Below are positions 6,950-9,932 of a stretch of DNA of 9,932 nt, in pieces. The notes under the pieces are model-generated. The model made no database searches and was not told the DNA's origin. It was given only the letters and a program-made list of their open reading frames with translations. The DNA is from Bacillota bacterium. Its GTDB lineage: Bacteria > Bacillota > Dethiobacteria > DTU022. Position numbers and translations under genes: made by a program. The stretch covers positions 1 to 9,932 of the forward strand of contig JAAZPS010000029.1 in assembly GCA_012797095.1 (NCBI GenBank), read 5' to 3'. How positions within the stretch are numbered: position 1 is the first letter of the stretch; each line of letters begins with the position of its first letter.

Positions 6950-7499
6950 GAAACAAAAAGGTTTGCCCCGGGACCGCCGCCCGCTCAGTGCGCGTCTCGC
7001 CACAGCCTCTCAGAGCCTCTCCGTAAGCGCTTCAGGTGATAACCCATCCACCCCTACCATCTGACGGGCTCACAGAGCCGCTTTCGGGCCTCGACCGGTG
7101 GCTAAAGCTTATCCGGGTTGCCTTACCCGTGCACAGCGGCTCAGCGGCGCCCGGCCCGCCTCTATATTTGATTTGCAGCGCTCATTTTCCGATCCCGTCG
7201 CCGGAACAACCTGCACCGCTGCTCACCGCTGTACCGGCTCGGTCAGGGCTGCATAACCTTGTTCAGGCCGAAGCATCGGCCGCAGGCTGCTCCCGACCTG
7301 GCCGGATCGGAGCATCCTGCCGGAGCGGCGCCGGCCGCCCGGCACTATCTGGCGCTTGCATATGAGCCGGGGGGTTGGCACCGCCCGGGCGCAGCTCCCG
7401 CCTGCGCTGCTCCCCCCACCCCCCACTCCTTCCAGTATCTTACAATGAGCCCGGATCGGCCCACCGCCACAGCGGCCATCTGCCGGGAAAAAGCGCCGA
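6950..7499 (-). ncRNA. Candidate large structured RNA, class unknown
   Basis: About 550 bases with no credible protein, although in such GC-rich DNA chance open frames are usually long. By eye G exceeds C on the minus strand in nearly every 60-base line, as often seen in structured RNAs. Compact perfect stems are dense: GCGCAG/CTGCGC (7389-7394 / 7402-7407), GGCCGA/TCGGCC with a four-base loop (7266-7271 / 7276-7281), CGGGT/ACCCG (7114-7118 / 7125-7129) and GGCTC/GAGCC (7067-7071 / 7075-7079). The second is nested in outer pairs CTGC/GCAG (7249-7252 / 7282-7285), GGTC/GACC (7241-7244 / 7295-7298) and CCGGC/GCCGG (7234-7238 / 7301-7305), forming a multi-part helix. A possible minus-strand promoter lies at 7503-7530 and a T-rich exit (TTTTTGTTT) at 6960-6951. 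I found no RNase P, tmRNA, SRP RNA or group II intron signature. Size resembles OLE-like large RNAs, but no oapA neighbour is seen. Both strand and ends are inferred. Confidence 0.35.
7411..7430 (-). other. G-tract, possible quadruplex
   Basis: On the minus strand there are two runs of six G separated by one T, followed and preceded by shorter GG runs. Such a tract could fold as a two-layer G-quadruplex or serve as a purine-rich pairing site. It lies about 90 bases into the putative RNA and about 120 bases upstream of the lexA start codon. Confidence 0.35.
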
Positions 7500-7502
7500 G
7501 CA

Positions 7503-7530
7503 GTTAAAATCATGATATAATCACTGTTAA
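7503..7530 (-). promoter_or_regulatory. Possible minus-strand promoter facing the RNA candidate
   Basis: Read on the minus strand: TTAACA (7530-7525, 5 of 6 to the -35 consensus), 16 bases, then TTTAAC (7508-7503, 4 of 6 to the -10). Transcription would start near 7495. It overlaps the lexA promoter, so the two would compete for polymerase. The -10 is weak. Confidence 0.3.
7509..7521 (+). promoter_or_regulatory. lexA: Extended -10 promoter and possible operator of lexA
   Basis: TGATATAAT at 7513-7521 is a perfect extended -10; no good -35 is found at the usual spacing. An 8-base palindrome ATCATGAT (7509-7516) overlaps it, and GTTAAA occurs as a direct repeat at 7503 and 7526, on either side. 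These could be operator elements. The usual Gram-positive LexA box, GAAC-N4-GTTC, was not found between about 7150 and 7550. Confidence 0.5.
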
Positions 7531-7550
7531 AGGGAAATGAGGTCAGGCCC

Positions 7551-8159
7551 GTGAAACCGCTGACACCGCAGCAGCAAAAAGTACTTGCCTTTATTCGCCG
7601 CCATATCGAGGAGCAGGGCTACCCCCCATCCGTCCGCGAAATATGTCGGGACCTCGGGTTCTACTCCAGCTCCACGGCGCATCACTACCTGGAAAAGCTT
7701 GAAGATAAGGGTTATATCGAACGGCACCCCTCCCGGCCCCGGGCCATCCGGATCATCGAACCGGGCGGCAGCTCCCCGGAGCCGCAGTGCCGCTACATTC
7801 CCCTGATCGGCAAGATCAGGGCGGGCCGGCCGCTCTTTGCCGAGGAAAATTTCGAGGGCCTCATCCCGGTCTCTGCAGAGCTCTGCACCGGCGGGGAATA
7901 CTTCGTGCTGCGGGTGGTCGGGGCAAGCATGTCCGGCGCCGGGATCGAGGACGGCGATCTGGTGATCATCCGCCGGCAGGAGAACCTGGAAAACGGCGAG
8001 ATCGGGGCCTTCCTGCTGGGCGATGAGGCGACGATCAAGCGTTTTTACCGGGAAAAGGAGCAGATCCGCCTTCAACCGGCCAATGATCGCTTCGACCCCA
8101 TCCTCACACGCGATCTGGTGATCCTGGGCCGCGTCACCGGCCTCTTCCGCCGTTTTTGA
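7551..8159 (+). CDS. lexA: LexA repressor
   Basis: SOS-response repressor and self-cleaving protease, 202 residues, the usual length. The N-terminal winged helix-turn-helix (about 1-68) includes GYPPSVREICRDLG and the recognition part SSSTAHHYLEKLEDKGYI. A linker leads to the S24-type domain: cleavage site Ala91-Gly92 in GKIRAG, nucleophile Ser126 in VVGASMSGAGIEDGD and general base Lys163 in DEATIKRF. All are present, so RecA-stimulated autocleavage should work. The start is GTG at 7551, supported by GAGGT seven bases upstream; no in-frame ATG fits better. The recognition helix differs slightly from the Bacillus form (Ala-His-His-Tyr in place of Val-His-Gly-His), and the absence of the standard box in its own promoter may mean a changed operator or no autoregulation. 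A MATE gene lies 1.5 kb upstream on the same strand, recalling the lexA-dinF pair of Escherichia coli, but it is not adjacent. Confidence 0.97.
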   Translation: MKPLTPQQQKVLAFIRRHIEEQGYPPSVREICRDLGFYSSSTAHHYLEKLEDKGYIERHPSRPRAIRIIEPGGSSPEPQCRYIPLIGKIRAGRPLFAEENFEGLIPVSAELCTGGEYFVLRVVGASMSGAGIEDGDLVIIRRQENLENGEIGAFLLGDEATIKRFYREKEQIRLQPANDRFDPILTRDLVILGRVTGLFRRF

Positions 8160-8220
8160 GATCGGGTCAAGCCCTCTCCGCCGCCCCTTCCTTTCGCTGT
8201 AACGCTCCATCAGGCCGGAA

Positions 8221-8239
8221 GGGCACCGCATATTTGCCC
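8221..8239. other. Small hairpin between convergent genes
   Basis: GGGCA (8221-8225) and TGCCC (8235-8239) enclose a nine-base loop in the 104-base gap between lexA and the convergent DUF362 gene. There is no T-run on either side, so termination here is only a weak possibility. Nothing else is seen in the gap. Confidence 0.2.
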
Positions 8240-8263
8240 GAAAGCGTCCCCTCGTCTGTCTTT

Positions 8264-9589
8264 TCAGTCAACCCTGAAGAATGATTCATCAAATTCGGCC
8301 CTATCCCGGTACCGCTCCATGAACGCTCCGGGGAGAACAGCGATATTGGAAAACAGGGTTGGATTCACCTCGATACCGGCCTCGTGCAGGGCCTTCACCA
8401 CATCTTCCGGCGAGGGAGGGCATCCCTTCACCGCGATCATCCTGTTGATATTGGGATGATCCTTGTTCAATCTGTACATGCACTGACCGAGCAAAATGGT
8501 GGCTCCCATGCCCGGCGCCGGCGCCATCCTCTTTCCGGTGAGCACCTCGATATTGTCCCAGGGCTCGCCGTTCCAGGCCTGACGGATGGCGATAAGGATC
8601 AGCCCGGTCAGCGCCGAGCAGTACGTACACATGGTGTCATCAAATTTGCGGTAAAAGAGCCCCTTGATCCCCGTTCTGGCCAGGGCCACCGGCATCTCGC
8701 CATTTTCGTCTATGCTGTAATCAAAGGTATAGTCGTGCACCGCCGCCACCTTCTCGATATCCTCGCCGACGATCTTCAGAGCGGACAGCTCCAGCGAACG
8801 GCCCCGCTTCCTCGCCGCCTCCACCAGATAGGGTACCTCCTCCGGGTTGTAGCCCAGGATCTTGGCCCCAACCATATCCGCCGCCAGAATATCGGTGGAA
8901 GCGATCAACAGGTTGCTGCGCTTGGCCCTGCCGTCAAAGGAGGGCCCCCGCTCCAGCGAAAAGATCCCGTCGATCAGGGTGAAGATGGGCGGCATCTTGT
9001 CTGCTAGCCGGGACACATGGTAGTGCAGATTTTTACCGGAATCGGCATTGTGGCATCTTTTCCGGGAAGCGGTATTGATCGTCCCCTTCAGGTTCTTGAT
9101 CCCCAGGCTGACCACGGTCTGGCTGTGCGATTTCATCACAGGCAGATCGATGACCAGATCGCTCTCGAGGATATCCCGGTTGAAGCTCAGGGTGATTCCG
9201 TCCCCCAGATCGACCCTTTCAAACGGCCGCTCCATCACATTGATGAATTTGACGCCGTACCTTTTCCCCAGAAGATCGTAGCCCAGACTCTCGGAAGCGT
9301 GGGCGGCGAGTGCATCGTCCCCGAAAATATCCACAATGCCCTCGCCGATGGTGATATCGTCGACCCCGTGCTCCTTCAGCAAGATCACGATATCCTCGAC
9401 GACCCGGGAGGTGGTGATCACTCCCCACTTTGGAAAGACACTCTCGCTGCTCCAGAAAACAATATTCGGTTTTATAAAGACGCGCGCCCCGGAGCGCAGC
9501 GCGTCAAACCCACCGCAGCTAAAGACGGCTTTTTTGACCGACTCGTACGGTTTTTCGTAACGTGTGATTGATACTATGTTGTCGCGCAT
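8264..9589 (-). CDS. DUF362 protein with four-cysteine C-terminal part
   Basis: A 441-residue cytoplasmic protein. The first 300 or so residues are a DUF362 domain: VFIKPNIV near residue 37, the family core LPVMKSHSQTVVSLGIKNLKG-like block at about 149-169 (Lys153, His155) and LIDGI near 205. DUF362 proteins often carry a ferredoxin domain and are thought to work in redox or cofactor metabolism, but the function of most is unknown. This one lacks the usual two-cluster ferredoxin. Instead the end holds Cys321-x2-Cys324, Cys370 (in GQC) and Cys390 (in KGCPPSPEDV). The order C-x2-C, then G-x-C, then G-C-P-P, is like that binding the [4Fe-4S] cluster in NuoB and hydrogenase small subunits, so a cluster is plausible. 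AAAGGGG about ten bases before the ATG is the likely ribosome binding site. It follows the ynbB-like gene on the same strand by 65 bases and may be cotranscribed. Confidence 0.82.
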   Translation of the reverse strand: MRDNIVSITRYEKPYESVKKAVFSCGGFDALRSGARVFIKPNIVFWSSESVFPKWGVITTSRVVEDIVILLKEHGVDDITIGEGIVDIFGDDALAAHASESLGYDLLGKRYGVKFINVMERPFERVDLGDGITLSFNRDILESDLVIDLPVMKSHSQTVVSLGIKNLKGTINTASRKRCHNADSGKNLHYHVSRLADKMPPIFTLIDGIFSLERGPSFDGRAKRSNLLIASTDILAADMVGAKILGYNPEEVPYLVEAARKRGRSLELSALKIVGEDIEKVAAVHDYTFDYSIDENGEMPVALARTGIKGLFYRKFDDTMCTYCSALTGLILIAIRQAWNGEPWDNIEVLTGKRMAPAPGMGATILLGQCMYRLNKDHPNINRMIAVKGCPPSPEDVVKALHEAGIEVNPTLFSNIAVLPGAFMERYRDRAEFDESFFRVD

Positions 9590-9654
9590 ATCTTTACATT
9601 CCCCTTTCTACTGTTTCCAGCAGTAATGCTGCCCGGATCGGAAGGCGGCGGTGC

Positions 9655-9932
9655 TCACGGAGCAACCAGCGCCCTGGCAGCGGCGCAGGTGGCGTAGAGG
9701 GCATGCGGCAGAGTCAAGCCGCCCTGAAGAAAGACAGCGTAAGGTTCGCGCAGCGGCCCGTCGGCCGTCAGCTCCCCGGTCGCCCCCTGATAGAACGTTC
9801 CCGCAGCCATCACTACCGGGTCCTCGTAACCCGGCAGCGGCCCCGGCTCCGGGGTGAGATAGGCTTCAACCGGCGAGGCGCCCTGCACCGCCCGGCAGAA
9901 GCGAAGCAGCTTCGCCGCGCTCCCCAGAATGA
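9655..9932 (-). CDS. YnbB-type methionine gamma-lyase family protein, C-terminal part
   Basis: The frame stays open to the right edge, so only the last 91 residues are visible. They match the C-terminal end of the family annotated both as methionine gamma-lyase family and aluminium resistance protein (Bacillus subtilis YnbB type), a fold type I pyridoxal-phosphate enzyme family: LTPEPGPLPGYEDPVVMAAG, then GTFYQGATGELTADGPLREP and FLQGGLT. The catalytic lysine lies upstream and is not in the window. The biochemical role in these bacteria is not settled; the aluminium link is old and weak. Genes of this family are often next to lexA and the hfq-miaA pair in Bacillota, which fits the neighbour here and suggests what lies beyond the window. 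A small stem (CAGCA 9618-9622, TGCTG 9627-9631) lies in the gap to the DUF362 gene; it has no T-run and need not stop transcription. Confidence 0.9.
   Translation of the reverse strand, partial: ILGSAAKLLRFCRAVQGASPVEAYLTPEPGPLPGYEDPVVMAAGTFYQGATGELTADGPLREPYAVFLQGGLTLPHALYATCAAARALVAP

Noticed and set aside
7241..7305. Possible SRP RNA (GGTCAGG followed at a distance by GCAGGCTGC; minus strand GGTCGGGAGCAGCC)
   Set aside because: The conserved GGTCAGG-CCGGAAGG-AGCAGCC order of the SRP S domain is not present on either strand.
6950..7499. OLE RNA assignment of the structured region
   Set aside because: Size and host type fit, but I cannot recall a diagnostic sequence to test, and no oapA-like membrane protein gene follows on the minus strand. 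Left as class unknown.

Overview
The window looks like a chromosomal segment from a GC-rich member of the Bacillota, probably a Clostridia-type anaerobe. This is inferred from three things: a Gram-positive type LexA of 202 residues; the C-terminal end of a YnbB-type (methionine gamma-lyase family) protein close to lexA, an arrangement common in that phylum; and a Rib-type surface repeat protein ending in a sortase-like wall anchor. No rRNA or tRNA gene, insertion sequence or CRISPR array was recognised.

Left part (1-2330): a rearranged, partly foreign-looking patch. Bases 42-165 carry, on the minus strand, a relic of the 3' end of a glycosyltransferase gene matching the end of the intact gene at 2335-3510. 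An AT-rich block follows (about 160-1455) with one intact gene of unknown function whose C-terminus is a four-cysteine zinc-finger-like module. At about 1460 composition jumps back to GC-rich, inside a 5'-truncated Rib-repeat surface protein that keeps two 86-residue repeats, an LPQAD sorting-like motif, a membrane segment and a basic tail. A long hairpin with T-runs on both sides separates it from the convergent gene.

Centre (2335-6345): an envelope-related group. On the minus strand, a membrane-anchored class I glutamine amidotransferase-like (BPL_N-like) protein and a GT4 glycosyltransferase are 22 bases apart and probably form one operon. Divergent from them is a MATE-family exporter, followed by a small three-helix holin-like protein. 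Both directions have a good extended -10 promoter in the 247-base gap.

Right-centre (6346-7550): 1.2 kb without a convincing gene. The part from about 6950 to 7500 is G-rich on the minus strand, packed with short perfect hairpins and flanked by a possible minus-strand promoter that overlaps the lexA promoter. This is the best candidate for something undescribed: a large structured RNA of roughly 550 nt, which I cannot assign to a named class.

Right part (7551-9932): lexA on the plus strand, with intact cleavage site and Ser/Lys dyad but no standard LexA box upstream. Convergent to it are a DUF362 protein with an unusual four-cysteine C-terminal part and the 3' end of the ynbB-like gene, which runs off the window. 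In related genomes hfq and miaA often lie further in that direction; this cannot be seen here.
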